The translations under genes were made by a program, and so were the position numbers. A stretch of 64,000 bases of DNA from Allobacillus salarius (GTDB lineage: Bacteria > Bacillota > Bacilli > Bacillales > Alkalibacillaceae). Below are positions 24,199-33,245 of this stretch, piece after piece. The first letter of the stretch is position 1. The number at the start of each line of letters is the position of its first letter. Where the stretch lies: NCBI RefSeq assembly GCF_007559425.1, contig NZ_VMHE01000009.1, positions 1-64,000 on the forward strand, given 5' to 3'. The notes beneath the pieces were generated by a model. It worked only from the letters and a program-made list of their open reading frames with translations, was not told where the DNA came from and made no database searches.

Positions 24199-25560
24199 TT
24201 AATGAGAAACGGATGAAGGAATCGTTAAAGTGACCGTTGTTCCTTCTCCAACCTGACTTTGGACATCTATTTTTATATCAAGCGCTTCTGCTAAATCACT
24301 AGCTAAAGCAAGACCGAGACCACTGCCCCCTTCATCACGGCTTCGCGCCTCATCCACACGATAAAAGCGATCGAATATTTTACCGATTGATTCTTCTGGA
24401 ATACCTATTCCGTAATCCTTAATGTTGATGACATAGTTTGTCGCTCGCATTTTAATATCAATTTCAATCGATTCTTCGCTGTATTTACGGGCATTATCGA
24501 TAAAGATATACAATAATTGTTTAATTTTTTGCTGGTCTGAGCGAATTGGAGGAATATCTTCATCTATGGTTAACTTTACTGTTCTGCCATAAGAATATTC
24601 GATGTTTTGTGAAGCTCGTTTCACAGTTTCTGATAATGAAAAAGATTCAACATGCAATTGCCAGTCCTTTTGTCTTCGAGCCAGCATGAGTAATTGCTCC
24701 GTCAAATCCCGCATTCGAACGGCTTCTGAATGAATAGCTTCAATGGATTCCATAACCAACTCAGGTTTCTCTAGTCCGCGTCGCTTAACCAGATTGGCAT
24801 AACTTTCGATGACAGTGATTGGCGTTCGTAGTTCGTGGGACGCATTGGAAACGAATGCTTCTTGTTTTTCATAGTTGTCTTTCAAAAGATCAATCATTTC
24901 ATTAAATGTACGCGTCATCGTATATAGTTCATCACCCGGTTTTTGTTGGTATTCGATATGCTTAAATGATGAACTCGTCTGAATATCTTGCATGGTACGA
25001 ATGAGTGATTGTATTGGACGACTAATAAAATCAGCGAGCACTCTACCAGAAACCATTACCGGAATAATCGCGACTAAAACGACCAGAACCAAAACAAATC
25101 GGAGTGTCCGCAGGTTATCTTGTACAGCACTTAAATTTTCAAAAAGCTGCACATAAACAACTTCACCATTCTGCCAGATCGTCGGTACTTGGACATAACC
25201 GATCACTGTATTCGAATCTTCTGTTCTTCCACTCATTCGAACGGAATTGAATGGGATTGTTACCTTCCGTAATGACAAATAATCACCTGACGTAATTTCA
25301 CTTAATTGATTGCCTTGCTCGTCTAAGATTCGTAACATGCCGTTTGACGGAACATAAACACCGAGTAAATCGTTTACCGGAAAACTTTCGTCTGCTTGAG
25401 CGATTCCTGTCAAAATATTTGTAACTTCATCTTCCATTTGATCGATTTCCCGGTCATATGTAATGTGGGAAAAAGTAAAATAAATTGTAATGGAAAGCAG
25501 AATAGTAATCACAACAAACACAACAGCAGTATATAAAAAGATTCTATTTTTTAGATTCAT
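24199..25560 (-). CDS. Sensor histidine kinase (YkoH-like)
   Basis: The 453-residue kinase has a membrane helix at ~6-28, an extracellular domain of ~120 residues, a second helix at ~155-178, HAMP, HisKA with the phospho-His in SHELRTPITV, and an ATPase domain with N box (DNARKYS), G1 (DYGIGIP), F (FDRFYR) and G2 (GGSGLGLALA). The start at 25560 has GAAGG 6 nt upstream; the Met at 25566 overlaps it. It overlaps the regulator gene by 17 nt, so the pair is translationally coupled. Confidence 0.92.
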   Translation of the reverse strand: MNLKNRIFLYTAVVFVVITILLSITIYFTFSHITYDREIDQMEDEVTNILTGIAQADESFPVNDLLGVYVPSNGMLRILDEQGNQLSEITSGDYLSLRKVTIPFNSVRMSGRTEDSNTVIGYVQVPTIWQNGEVVYVQLFENLSAVQDNLRTLRFVLVLVVLVAIIPVMVSGRVLADFISRPIQSLIRTMQDIQTSSSFKHIEYQQKPGDELYTMTRTFNEMIDLLKDNYEKQEAFVSNASHELRTPITVIESYANLVKRRGLEKPELVMESIEAIHSEAVRMRDLTEQLLMLARRQKDWQLHVESFSLSETVKRASQNIEYSYGRTVKLTIDEDIPPIRSDQQKIKQLLYIFIDNARKYSEESIEIDIKMRATNYVINIKDYGIGIPEESIGKIFDRFYRVDEARSRDEGGSGLGLALASDLAEALDIKIDVQSQVGEGTTVTLTIPSSVSH

Positions 25561-26254
25561 AAGCATCCTTCATGACATAGCCGACGCCTCGAACGGTATT
25601 GATTAATTTGTTATCTTGTTCTCCGTCAACCTTTTTTCTTACGTATCTAACATAAACATCAACGACGTTCGTTTCGCCATAGTAGTCGAATCCCCATACG
25701 GTTTCTAAAATCTGTTCTCTAGTTAAAACATGGCGGGGATTATTCATGAAATAAACAAGCAAATCAAATTCTCTTGGTGTCAGTTCGATCAATCGGTCAC
25801 CACGGTAAACTTCTCTCGTACTTTCATTCAGCTTCAGATCGGAAAAAACCAACCATTGATCATCTATTTCATTGTTAGGCTTCTGCTTCAAACGAAGAGC
25901 TGCTCGAATTCTAGCTAAAAGTTCTTCGATTTGAAATGGTTTGGTCATATAATCATTGGCACCTAAATCGAGACCTGTCACTTTATCTTCAATAGAGTCT
26001 TTTGCAGTCAACAATATGACGGCAACTTGCTCATTTTCTTTTCGAATTCGACGTAGGATTTCAATTCCACTCATTTCAGGAAGCATGATATCGAGTAACA
26101 CGACATCCCATTTTTCTGTTCGAAATTTTTCAATCGCTTCATATCCTGATGAAGCTTTATCGACTGTATAGCCTTCAAATGACAACTCTAATTCAAGCAC
26201 ACGTGCGATTTTATCTTCATCTTCTACAATTAAAATGGATGCATTGTCAGACAT
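25544..26254 (-). CDS. OmpR-family response regulator (YkoG-like)
   Basis: The 236-residue regulator has a receiver domain with the acidic pair EDED (11-14), phospho-acceptor Asp ~55 (VVLLDIMLPE) and the Lys in LTAKD. A winged-helix DNA-binding domain (~135-230) carries LTPREFDLLVYFMNN and NVVDVYVRYVRKKV. The ATG at 26254 has AGGTG 6 nt upstream; a GTG at 26263 is the alternative. The operon order regulator-kinase-PepSY supports a YkoGHI-type envelope-stress or metal/peptide-sensing system. Confidence 0.92.
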   Translation of the reverse strand: MSDNASILIVEDEDKIARVLELELSFEGYTVDKASSGYEAIEKFRTEKWDVVLLDIMLPEMSGIEILRRIRKENEQVAVILLTAKDSIEDKVTGLDLGANDYMTKPFQIEELLARIRAALRLKQKPNNEIDDQWLVFSDLKLNESTREVYRGDRLIELTPREFDLLVYFMNNPRHVLTREQILETVWGFDYYGETNVVDVYVRYVRKKVDGEQDNKLINTVRGVGYVMKDAYESKK

Positions 26255-26310
26255 ACTATTCACCTACTTTTTTCGCCTTTAATTATATGTTCATCTTATC
26301 ATAAGAGAGA

Positions 26311-26362
26311 AAAAATCAGCACAAATCGAGTCCATAAGACTACTCGGTTTGTGCTGATTTTA
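26311..26362. terminator. Bidirectional terminator
   Basis: Long stem AATCAGCACAAA-CGAGT/ACTCG-TTTGTGCTGATT with T-runs on both sides. It ends the pxp/oxidoreductase operon on the minus strand. Confidence 0.9.
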
Positions 26363-26369
26363 CGTTAGT

Positions 26370-27368
26370 TTATTTACTTATTCGAAAGCCAATCTTTCCA
26401 AAGTTCTTACTTTGTTCTAAATAATTGAATGCATCCACATAGTTCTCCGCTTCAAACATTCGATCGATTTCCGGTTTAATCCCGTGCTGTTCGATAAATT
26501 GAAGCATTTCACGGAACTCTTCTCTACTTCCCATCGTTGATCCTAATAAGTTGTATTGTCCATAGAAAAACTTCCGGATATCGATCGTCACCTCATCATC
26601 CGTTGTGGCACCAAATGTGACAATCGTTCCACCACGTCTAATGATTCCGAGGGATTTTTCAAAAGTGGCTGCACCGATGGATTCAATTAATAAGTCAACG
26701 GATTCATCTTTCAACTCTTCATTCCAATCCGAACCAGTCAAAATTCCACGGTCAGCCCCAAGCTTCTTGGCTTCCTCTAGTTTCTCTTCACTCCGTGACG
26801 TAACAATCACACGTGCTCCCGCCGCTTTCGCATATTTTAGTGCGAACGTGAGGACACCACTACCGATTCCAGGAAGCATGACTGTTTCATCTTTTTGTAA
26901 GTTCCCTCTTGTGAACAAAGCTCGATAGGCTGTCAATGCAGCAAGTCCTAAAACACCCGCTTCATCCCATGATAATTGAGTCGGTTTTTTCTCTACTTGT
27001 GACTCTGGCAAAACAATGTATTCAGCAAATGTTCCATCATCAGGAAAACCCACGATATTGAATCCTTCAGGTGGCACGTCGCTATTCTGCTCCCATCCCA
27101 AGCTTGGATTGATAATTACTTCTTGTCCAATTTCGAATCGTTCTGCATCACTTCCGATCACTTCGATAACCCCAGCACCATCCGATCCTGGGATTAAAGG
27201 TGGATCATTTTCTTTGTGGCGCTTAGTAATAACAGCTAAATCTCTACGATTCATTCCTGCAGTTTCCAACTTAATTAACACTTCTCCAGCTTTCGGTTCT
27301 GGTTTCTCTGTATCTGACCAGCGAACTCCTTCTACACCTGCGATTTTTTCATGAATCAATGCTTTCAT
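26370..27368 (-). CDS. Zinc-type/quinone-oxidoreductase-like MDR dehydrogenase
   Basis: The 332-residue medium-chain dehydrogenase/reductase has an N-terminal GroES-like domain (GMNRRDLAVITKRH, PLIPGSDGAGVIE) and a nucleotide-binding Rossmann domain (~150-270). It lacks the usual catalytic Cys/His zinc ligands, so it is more like quinone reductases or crotonyl-CoA reductase-like YogA. The substrate is unknown. Its start lies inside the last 20 nt of pxpC, so it is the fourth gene of that operon and may act on a related metabolite. Confidence 0.85.
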   Translation of the reverse strand: MKALIHEKIAGVEGVRWSDTEKPEPKAGEVLIKLETAGMNRRDLAVITKRHKENDPPLIPGSDGAGVIEVIGSDAERFEIGQEVIINPSLGWEQNSDVPPEGFNIVGFPDDGTFAEYIVLPESQVEKKPTQLSWDEAGVLGLAALTAYRALFTRGNLQKDETVMLPGIGSGVLTFALKYAKAAGARVIVTSRSEEKLEEAKKLGADRGILTGSDWNEELKDESVDLLIESIGAATFEKSLGIIRRGGTIVTFGATTDDEVTIDIRKFFYGQYNLLGSTMGSREEFREMLQFIEQHGIKPEIDRMFEAENYVDAFNYLEQSKNFGKIGFRISK

Positions 27369-28248
27369 ATGACGAACTCCTCTCTATTAGATCTTCTTTT
27401 AATGGATAGCGTTCGAAAAATAGTTTTCCTCCTGGTGGCAATTGTGCTATTCGCCACAAATCTTCCGTTAAGACGGTTCCGATTGTTGGATACCCTCCTG
27501 TTGTTTGAGCATCAGCAAGCAGTATTATAGGACTTCCTTCCGCTGGCACTTGAATCGTTCCATAGGTCGTCGCTTCCGACAAAATATCTATGTTTTCTTT
27601 CCGCTCTAAACGATGACCCTGTAATTGGCACCCCATCCGGTCAGCTGCTTTAATTGTAAAGCCCTTCTCATAAAAGTATTGAATGGACGAATCTTTGAAG
27701 CTACTTTCATAATGACTCGGAACGACACGTACCGTTACTTCCTTCGTATACGTCGGAATCTCCATTGGTTGGATTGATTTGGCATGAGCTGCAGTTGACT
27801 GTCTGCCTTTAATGTTATCACCTTTTTGAAAGGCTTTCCCGAAACCTGCTTTCTCATAGACGGATTGACTTCCTAAATAGCTCGGTGATTCAATACCACC
27901 AGGAAGAGCAATATACGTGCGCATGCCTGATTTTGGACCTTTAAACGTCAATCGATCGCCTGAATGTACCGTTAGTTTTTTCCACATTGGAAGATGTTTT
28001 TCATTTATATAGCCATTTAAATCTCCGCCAGTGACGCTTATATCCGTATCTTCCACGACATCGAGTGTAACGCCACCCATTGTTATTTCAATAACCGCTT
28101 CCTTTTCTGAATTACCCAATAAATAGTTAGCACAATTTGCGGCGTAATGATCCATAACACCCGATATTGGTACTCCGAATGAACGATGCTTTTTCCGACC
28201 TTGATCTTGAACAGTCATCAAAATTCCTGGATTGATTACTTTCAACAT
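27349..28248 (-). CDS. pxpC: 5-oxoprolinase subunit C (KipA family)
   Basis: The 299-residue carboxyltransferase-like subunit has MTVQDQGRKKHRSFGVPISG near the N-terminus and TTYGTIQVPAEGSPIILLAD, QTTGGYPTIGTV toward the C-terminus, signatures of the KipA/PxpC family. With PxpA and PxpB it hydrolyses 5-oxoproline to glutamate using ATP; the B. subtilis homologue KipA also counteracts KipI in sporulation control. GAGGAAG before the Met at 28248 decides the start, so the upstream Met overlapping pxpA is not used. The end overlaps the oxidoreductase gene. Confidence 0.92.
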   Translation of the reverse strand: MLKVINPGILMTVQDQGRKKHRSFGVPISGVMDHYAANCANYLLGNSEKEAVIEITMGGVTLDVVEDTDISVTGGDLNGYINEKHLPMWKKLTVHSGDRLTFKGPKSGMRTYIALPGGIESPSYLGSQSVYEKAGFGKAFQKGDNIKGRQSTAAHAKSIQPMEIPTYTKEVTVRVVPSHYESSFKDSSIQYFYEKGFTIKAADRMGCQLQGHRLERKENIDILSEATTYGTIQVPAEGSPIILLADAQTTGGYPTIGTVLTEDLWRIAQLPPGGKLFFERYPLKEDLIERSSSYESIDS

Positions 28249-28259
28249 AGATTTCTTCC

Positions 28260-29021
28260 TCACATTCCAAAGGTTGTCATAATGTGGATTCCTTCTTTTT
28301 CAAAAGCATGTTTACAAGCTTTCGCATGCTCGACAGCTTCTGGTGTATCACCGTGGAAACAAAGCGTGTCTGCATGGAGTTCAATGTCCATACCGTCGAC
28401 GGACGTTACTTTTCCTTCTTTTGCAATACGTAATGCTTGTTCAACAACACTGTCTGTATCATGTAAAACGGCATTATTTTCAATTCTCGGTGTCAGTGTT
28501 CCGTCATTTTGATAGGTGCGATCCGCGAAAGCTTCCTGTGCGGTTACCAAACCTACTTGTTGGCCTGCTCTGATAAGCTCACTGTTAGCTAAGCCAAACA
28601 AAACGAGCCGTTGATCAAAATCTTTGACCGCTTGGGCAATCGCCTGTGCTACAGATGAATCTTTGCACCCCACATTATATAGAGCTCCATGTGGCTTCAC
28701 GTGGTTCAGGCGGCCGCCGTGTAATCGAACGAATGCCTGCAATGCACCTAACTGATAAATCATCAACTCATAAATATCTTCTGGTGTATGAGGTATGTTT
28801 CTTCTTCCAAATCCATGTAAATCGTAAAAACTAGGATGAGCACCAATCTGTACACCTTTTTCCATCGCTCTCTTAACCGTTTGCGGAATGGTTTTATAAT
28901 CACCCGCATGAAATCCACATGCAATATTACATGAACTGATAATACTCAATAATTCTTCATCATTCCCGACAGAAAATGCACCGTAACCTTCTCCAAGATC
29001 CGCATTAAAATCAATCGCCAT
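28260..29021 (-). CDS. pxpA: 5-oxoprolinase subunit A (LamB/YcsF family)
   Basis: The 253-residue catalytic subunit of bacterial 5-oxoprolinase begins DFNADLGEGYGAF and has SCNIACGFHAGD and HVKPHGALYN, the metal-binding TIM-barrel signatures of the LamB/YcsF family. It opens the ring of 5-oxoproline after activation by PxpBC. The ATG overlaps the end of pxpB by 11 nt. The gene order pxpB-pxpA-pxpC is a common variant. Confidence 0.94.
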   Translation of the reverse strand: MAIDFNADLGEGYGAFSVGNDEELLSIISSCNIACGFHAGDYKTIPQTVKRAMEKGVQIGAHPSFYDLHGFGRRNIPHTPEDIYELMIYQLGALQAFVRLHGGRLNHVKPHGALYNVGCKDSSVAQAIAQAVKDFDQRLVLFGLANSELIRAGQQVGLVTAQEAFADRTYQNDGTLTPRIENNAVLHDTDSVVEQALRIAKEGKVTSVDGMDIELHADTLCFHGDTPEAVEHAKACKHAFEKEGIHIMTTFGM

Positions 29022-29730
29022 CTTGAATCACCTCAATTTTTGGTTCAAATAATTTATTTTGTCGGATGGACTTGTATTCGTCTTCATCGACCGGATAAAA
29101 AGTAATATAGTCACCCGCCTGATAGTAGAATGGGTATTTTTTATCTAATCGGATGAGCTCCACTGGTGTTGTTCCAATAATATTCCATCCACCGGGCGAT
29201 GAAACAGGGTATATGCCAGATTGTGAATTGATAATCCCTACACTTCCTTTTGGCACTTGATTTCGTGGTTTTTCCAGCCGAGGAATTGAAAATTTTTCTG
29301 TGAATCCACCGACATAAGGAAACCCAGGCAAGAAACCAACCATATAAATGGGATAAGCCTGATTCGTATGGTATTGAATGATTTCCATTTTACTCAAACC
29401 CGTTTTTTCAGTTACTCGTCCTAAATCCATTCCATTATAAAGCACAGGTAAATAAATGTTTCGAACGCTCTTCTTCACTTCCCTATACCCCTCATCTTCC
29501 AACAAAAGATTCAATTCACTTTTTACGCCTGGATATGATTGCTTAGTTGCATCATAGAAAACCGTTACATTCGTGAACGTAGCCACTACATCCACGATAA
29601 ACGACCACTGTTGGCGAAGTAGTAAGTGACGGAAATGTTGCACCCTTTGATTCGTTTGCTTACTCAGTTCATTTCCGAAAGAGACAATAATCGCTTGGTC
29701 ACCTAATGGCATAAATTGGATTGGATTCAT
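29011..29730 (-). CDS. pxpB: 5-oxoprolinase subunit B (KipI family)
   Basis: The 239-residue KipI-type subunit begins MPLGDQAIIVSFGNEL and carries YMVGFLPGFPYVGG and VPKGSVGIINSQSGIYPVSSPGGW, typical of the allophanate-hydrolase-subunit-1/KipI family. It is the first gene of the pxpBAC-oxidoreductase operon. In B. subtilis KipI also inhibits the sporulation kinase KinA, so a regulatory side role is possible. A 9-bp inverted repeat about 110-150 nt upstream may be an operator. Confidence 0.93.
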   Translation of the reverse strand: MNPIQFMPLGDQAIIVSFGNELSKQTNQRVQHFRHLLLRQQWSFIVDVVATFTNVTVFYDATKQSYPGVKSELNLLLEDEGYREVKKSVRNIYLPVLYNGMDLGRVTEKTGLSKMEIIQYHTNQAYPIYMVGFLPGFPYVGGFTEKFSIPRLEKPRNQVPKGSVGIINSQSGIYPVSSPGGWNIIGTTPVELIRLDKKYPFYYQAGDYITFYPVDEDEYKSIRQNKLFEPKIEVIQDGD

Positions 29731-29837
29731 TTATTTCAACTCACTTTCAATCTCAATAATTAAACGCTCTTACTTTTCGTAATTACCCTGTTTAACCATT
29801 CGCAGAAACTAATAAACTTCATTATTTTCATTATTTT

Positions 29838-29882
29838 TAAGACTATTTTAACATAGTTCGGGTATAGTCTTAGTTAGGGTAA
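29838..29882. promoter_or_regulatory. Inverted repeat between pxpB and the esterase gene
   Basis: TAAGACTAT (29838-29846) and ATAGTCTTA (29874-29882) form a perfect 9-bp inverted repeat with 27 nt between, in the divergent promoter region. Confidence 0.45.
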
Positions 29883-29968
29883 AACTCTTTCGCGTCCATC
29901 TAATTCCATGGATATTTCTTCTAAGTATGCTAAAATAAATTTATATTCAGTAAACGGAGGTTTGATTT

Positions 29969-30694
29969 GTGGGAAGAGCCGGAAAAATGATTGACAGAGA
30001 AATTGAAAGTGATTTCCTGAATGAAACAATAACCATCAAAATTTATGAACCTGAAAATTTTAGCTCATTGTATAAATACCATCTTTGTATCATGCAAGAT
30101 GGAAATGATTATTATCAACTTGGTCGAGCAGCTACTGTAAGCGATCGATTACACGGTGACGATAAAATCGAAAACACCATTTTTGTTGGAATCCATTATC
30201 AAGACCGCTACGACCGTTGGGATAAGTATCATCCAGACGGCGAGAAGAATGCCGATTACATTAAATTTTTACGGTCAGAGGTTGTTCCGCTTTTAGATGA
30301 GGAACTGCCTGGTTACAATGTCGGCTCTTGTCGCGTACTCATGGGAGATTCACTCGGTGGAACCGTTTCTTTAATGACTGCGTTAAAATATCCAAATGCA
30401 TTCGGAAAAATTATTATGCAGTCTCCATATGTTGATGAACAAGTTTTAAAAGCCGTTGAAGCTTCTGAAGAAATTGCAAATATGACCATCTACCATACGA
30501 TTGGAAAAGATGAGACCGAAGTACCTACGACAAAGGGTAGCAAAGATGATTTTTTAGAACCTAATCGAAAGCTGCATGAGCTTTTAAAGAGCAAAGTCGC
30601 AGATTATTATTACAAAGAAAATGAAGGTAAACACACATGGAAGCAATGGCAGAAAGATTTGCCACAGGCCCTTCAGACTATTTTTGGAAAATAA
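29969..30694 (+). CDS. yjcH: Esterase-family protein (YjcH-like)
   Basis: The 241-residue alpha/beta hydrolase of the esterase D/putative esterase family has the nucleophile elbow GDSLGGT at ~118-124, a probable acid in the C-terminal third, and His near the end (GKHTWKQW). It begins at GTG behind GGAGG. Downstream are the YjcG and YjcF homologues, so the set matches the B. subtilis yjcF-yjcG-yjcH locus in reversed gene order. The physiological substrate is unknown. Confidence 0.85.
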   Translation: MGRAGKMIDREIESDFLNETITIKIYEPENFSSLYKYHLCIMQDGNDYYQLGRAATVSDRLHGDDKIENTIFVGIHYQDRYDRWDKYHPDGEKNADYIKFLRSEVVPLLDEELPGYNVGSCRVLMGDSLGGTVSLMTALKYPNAFGKIIMQSPYVDEQVLKAVEASEEIANMTIYHTIGKDETEVPTTKGSKDDFLEPNRKLHELLKSKVADYYYKENEGKHTWKQWQKDLPQALQTIFGK

Positions 30695-30786
30695 TCAGCA
30701 CATGAAAAGTTTTTCAGTCTCGTATCTGTTATAATAGAAGTTAAACAAAAATTGAGACGACTATATTTTTTAGGAGGGATGATTGA

Positions 30787-31305
30787 ATGAGTCAATTAAC
30801 TTACGGAATCGCTGCATTTCCATCAAAAAAAATTCAAGACATTGCCAATTCTTATCGGATGAGGTATGATCCATCATACTCCAAGATACCTCCTCACATT
30901 ACATTGAAAGAAAGTTTCACCGCCGATCAGCAAACGATTGACAGATTGTCTAAAGACCTTTCGAAAATCGCGAAAGAGACAGAACCATTTGACATCGAAA
31001 TAAAGAAAGTTAGTTCGTTCAGCCCGATTACTCATACGATTTATTTAAAAATAGAACCGAATGATACATTGAGTAAGTTGAATGAACAAATGAATGCTGA
31101 AGGCTTTCCAGGTGAACAAGCGTTTAAGTTTGTTCCACATATAACGATCAGTCAAGATTTATCTGAAGACGAACACTCTGATGTGTATGGCACGCTAAAG
31201 ATTTCTTCTTTTGATTTAAAAGATACAATTGATCGTTTCCAACTTCTTTATCAGCTCGATGACGGTTCTTGGACCGTTTATGAGACATATAAGTTGGGTG
31301 AATGA
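30787..31305 (+). CDS. yjcG: 2'-5' RNA ligase-like 2H phosphoesterase (YjcG)
   Basis: A 172-residue protein with the two HxT motifs of the 2H phosphoesterase fold: PHITLKESF (His ~37) and PHITISQD (His ~117). Homologues (B. subtilis YjcG, crystallised as a LigT-like fold) may hydrolyse cyclic phosphodiesters of RNA or nucleotides, but the natural substrate is unknown. AGGAGGG precedes the ATG. The stop overlaps the start of the acetyltransferase gene (ATGATGA). Confidence 0.9.
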   Translation: MSQLTYGIAAFPSKKIQDIANSYRMRYDPSYSKIPPHITLKESFTADQQTIDRLSKDLSKIAKETEPFDIEIKKVSSFSPITHTIYLKIEPNDTLSKLNEQMNAEGFPGEQAFKFVPHITISQDLSEDEHSDVYGTLKISSFDLKDTIDRFQLLYQLDDGSWTVYETYKLGE

Positions 31306-31736
31306 TGATCAAAATTAAGGAAGTAAGTACCGAACGAGAGAGAAACGATGCCTATCAGATCCGCCAAGAAGTATTTGTTGACGAACAAGGTGTTTCCATG
31401 GATGAAGAGATGGATGAACATGATGAGCACGCCATCCACTTTGTCGGTTATATTGACCAACGCCCTGTGCTCGCAAGCCGTTTAAGATTTGTCGATGAAT
31501 ATGGAAAACTTGAACGAATTTGTGTAGTCAAAGATGAACGTGGAAATCATTATGGAAATAAAATCATTGAAGAAATGGAAGAAACGATCAAAAAACACGG
31601 ATACTTCAAAGCTAAACTGAATGCACAAAAGTATGCAGAAGAATTCTATAAAAAATTAGGTTACCAAACGATATCAGGTGAGTTTCTCGATGCTGGTATT
31701 CCCCACTTCACAATGGTTAAGGATTTATCTATTTAG
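31302..31736 (+). CDS. yjcF: GNAT-family acetyltransferase (YjcF-like)
   Basis: The 144-residue GNAT has VFVDEQGVSMDEEMDEHDEH near the start (ElaA/YjcF-like), the acetyl-CoA loop VKDERGNHYGNKII (motif A, ~86-99), and EFYKKLGY. It probably acetylates a small amine or protein; the substrate is unknown. Two tandem ATGs overlap the yjcG stop. The operon closes with a strong terminator at 31763-31803. Confidence 0.88.
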   Translation: MMIKIKEVSTERERNDAYQIRQEVFVDEQGVSMDEEMDEHDEHAIHFVGYIDQRPVLASRLRFVDEYGKLERICVVKDERGNHYGNKIIEEMEETIKKHGYFKAKLNAQKYAEEFYKKLGYQTISGEFLDAGIPHFTMVKDLSI

Positions 31737-31762
31737 GTATAAGTATCTACGTAATATAATAT

Positions 31763-31803
31763 AAAGAAAGCCGGATAAACTTACGTTTATCCGGCTTTCT
31801 TTA
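31763..31803. terminator. Terminator of the yjcH-yjcG-yjcF operon
   Basis: Perfect long stem AAAGAAAGCCGGATAAAC with its complement and a TTAC loop. Confidence 0.92.
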
Positions 31804-31948
31804 TTAGAAAAAATTCCAATTTATTTGGCAGGAAGGAGATTTGATTGTCGATAACCCTTCTTAATAACCAAATTGACGCTTCGGTGTATGAACAAATCCT
31901 TTCAAACGCATACTATTGAGAGGATTTAATGACATGGAGGGGACCAAA

Positions 31949-32623
31949 ATGGGATTTGGATCCATTGCATTGGAAGCCATCATTGGATTTATAGCACTTT
32001 TTATATTGACAAAGATTCTCGGTAAAACACAAATGAATCAGATTACCGTTTTCGATTTCATCTCTGTAATGGTACTGGGTGAGCTTGTCGGTAATGCTGT
32101 TTATGATCAAGATGTTGGTATTCAAGAAATTTTATTTGCGGTTGCTCTTTGGGGAGCTCTCGTCTATGCCATTGATTTTTTTACTTTAAAAGTTCGAAAA
32201 AGCAGAAAAATATTAGAGGGAATGCCCTCGATACTCGTTCGCCGAGGAATTATCCAGTATGACGAATTAAAGAGAAACAAACTGGACCTTAGCCAAATGT
32301 TACAACTGCTGCGTGATAAAGATGTATTTTCATTGAGAGAAGTTGAGTATGCCATCTTTGAGCCAAGCGGTACAATTAACGTACTTAAAAAACATAATTA
32401 CCAACAACCAGATCAACAAGCATTAAATATTCCAGAGCAAGATGTTTATTTACCGATTACCATTGTCGCCGATGGAGAAATTGTTGAAGAAAACTTAGAT
32501 GAAATTGAATGGGATGAAAATCGTGTTATAATGGAAGCGGAACGACAAGGTTATCAATTGAAAGACATTGTATATGCAGAATGGGAAAAAGGGAAAGGCC
32601 TGTTTATCCTATCATCTGAGTAA
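31949..32623 (+). CDS. DUF421 membrane protein (YetF family)
   Basis: The 224-residue protein has three N-terminal membrane helices (about 5-25, 40-58 and 66-86; ALEAIIGFIALFILTKILGK) and a cytosolic DUF421 domain (RRGIIQYDELKRNKLDLSQM, LREVEYAIFEPSGTINVL). Bacillus paralogues YdfS/YetF/YrbG are spore or envelope membrane proteins. GGAGGGG before the Met at 31949 decides the start over a frame beginning 33 nt earlier. Single gene with terminator. Confidence 0.88.
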   Translation: MGFGSIALEAIIGFIALFILTKILGKTQMNQITVFDFISVMVLGELVGNAVYDQDVGIQEILFAVALWGALVYAIDFFTLKVRKSRKILEGMPSILVRRGIIQYDELKRNKLDLSQMLQLLRDKDVFSLREVEYAIFEPSGTINVLKKHNYQQPDQQALNIPEQDVYLPITIVADGEIVEENLDEIEWDENRVIMEAERQGYQLKDIVYAEWEKGKGLFILSSE

Positions 32624-32647
32624 GGCCTTCCCTTGATCTATAGTAAG

Positions 32648-32681
32648 CATCCAGTCAATAATTTGTCTGGATGTTATTTTT
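32648..32681 (+). terminator. Terminator of the DUF421 gene
   Basis: Stem CATCCAG/CTGGATG then TTATTTTT. Confidence 0.8.
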
Positions 32682-32723
32682 GTGTAGTCCTATTACCCCA
32701 TTCTAAAAAAGCAAAACCTTTTA

Positions 32724-33038
32724 TTAAACAGAGTCGCTAATAAACTTTCCTTTCCCTGTAATATCGGGAAAAGAAATATCTTTCCTCTTCCCTACTTTCG
32801 CTTGTTCAGTTACAAAGACGGTATTCTGTTGTGGTTTGTTTGTTCCTTCATGATCAAGTCGTTTCTTCAGTTGTTCTTTTCTTCGGTAAAATTCATCTAA
32901 ATTTTGATGCTTCGCTAATTGTTCATGTAGCTTCACATGGTAAATCCGTTCCCATGTGATTGGATGAACTACATTTTGGACTGTTCTTAATTGATATTGG
33001 TTTGTTTGTTCCATTTTGACCGGAGCAATATAGCCCAT
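32724..33038 (-). CDS. Hypothetical basic protein
   Basis: A 104-residue soluble basic protein; N-terminal MGYIAPVKMEQTNQYQ, a central charged helix (HQNLDEFYRRKEQLKKRLDHEG), and a C-terminal SFPDITGKGKFISDSV. GGAGG lies 9 nt before the ATG at 33038. No domain recognised. Proteins of this kind next to coat genes in Bacilli are sometimes sporulation-specific, which is only a contextual guess. Confidence 0.6.
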   Translation of the reverse strand: MGYIAPVKMEQTNQYQLRTVQNVVHPITWERIYHVKLHEQLAKHQNLDEFYRRKEQLKKRLDHEGTNKPQQNTVFVTEQAKVGKRKDISFPDITGKGKFISDSV

Positions 33039-33167
33039 TGACAACGACCTCCTCTATCTACTAACCTATTCCCTTTATCACAAAATATATGCCTATTCTT
33101 TATGACGTTCTTACGACTTTTACTTTACAACCATTTGACTACTCTATTTCATCTAGTTCCTACAAAT

Positions 33168-33211
33168 AAAAAAACCGTACGATGAATATGACGAATCGAT
33201 CATCGTACGGA
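33168..33211 (-). terminator. Terminator of the 79-residue gene
   Basis: A perfect 11-bp stem CCGTACGATGA (33175-33185) / TCATCGTACGG, large loop, then a T7 on the minus strand. Confidence 0.75.
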
Positions 33212-33245
33212 AACTTATCTGCTTATGAACCTTTCATGAAAAAAG

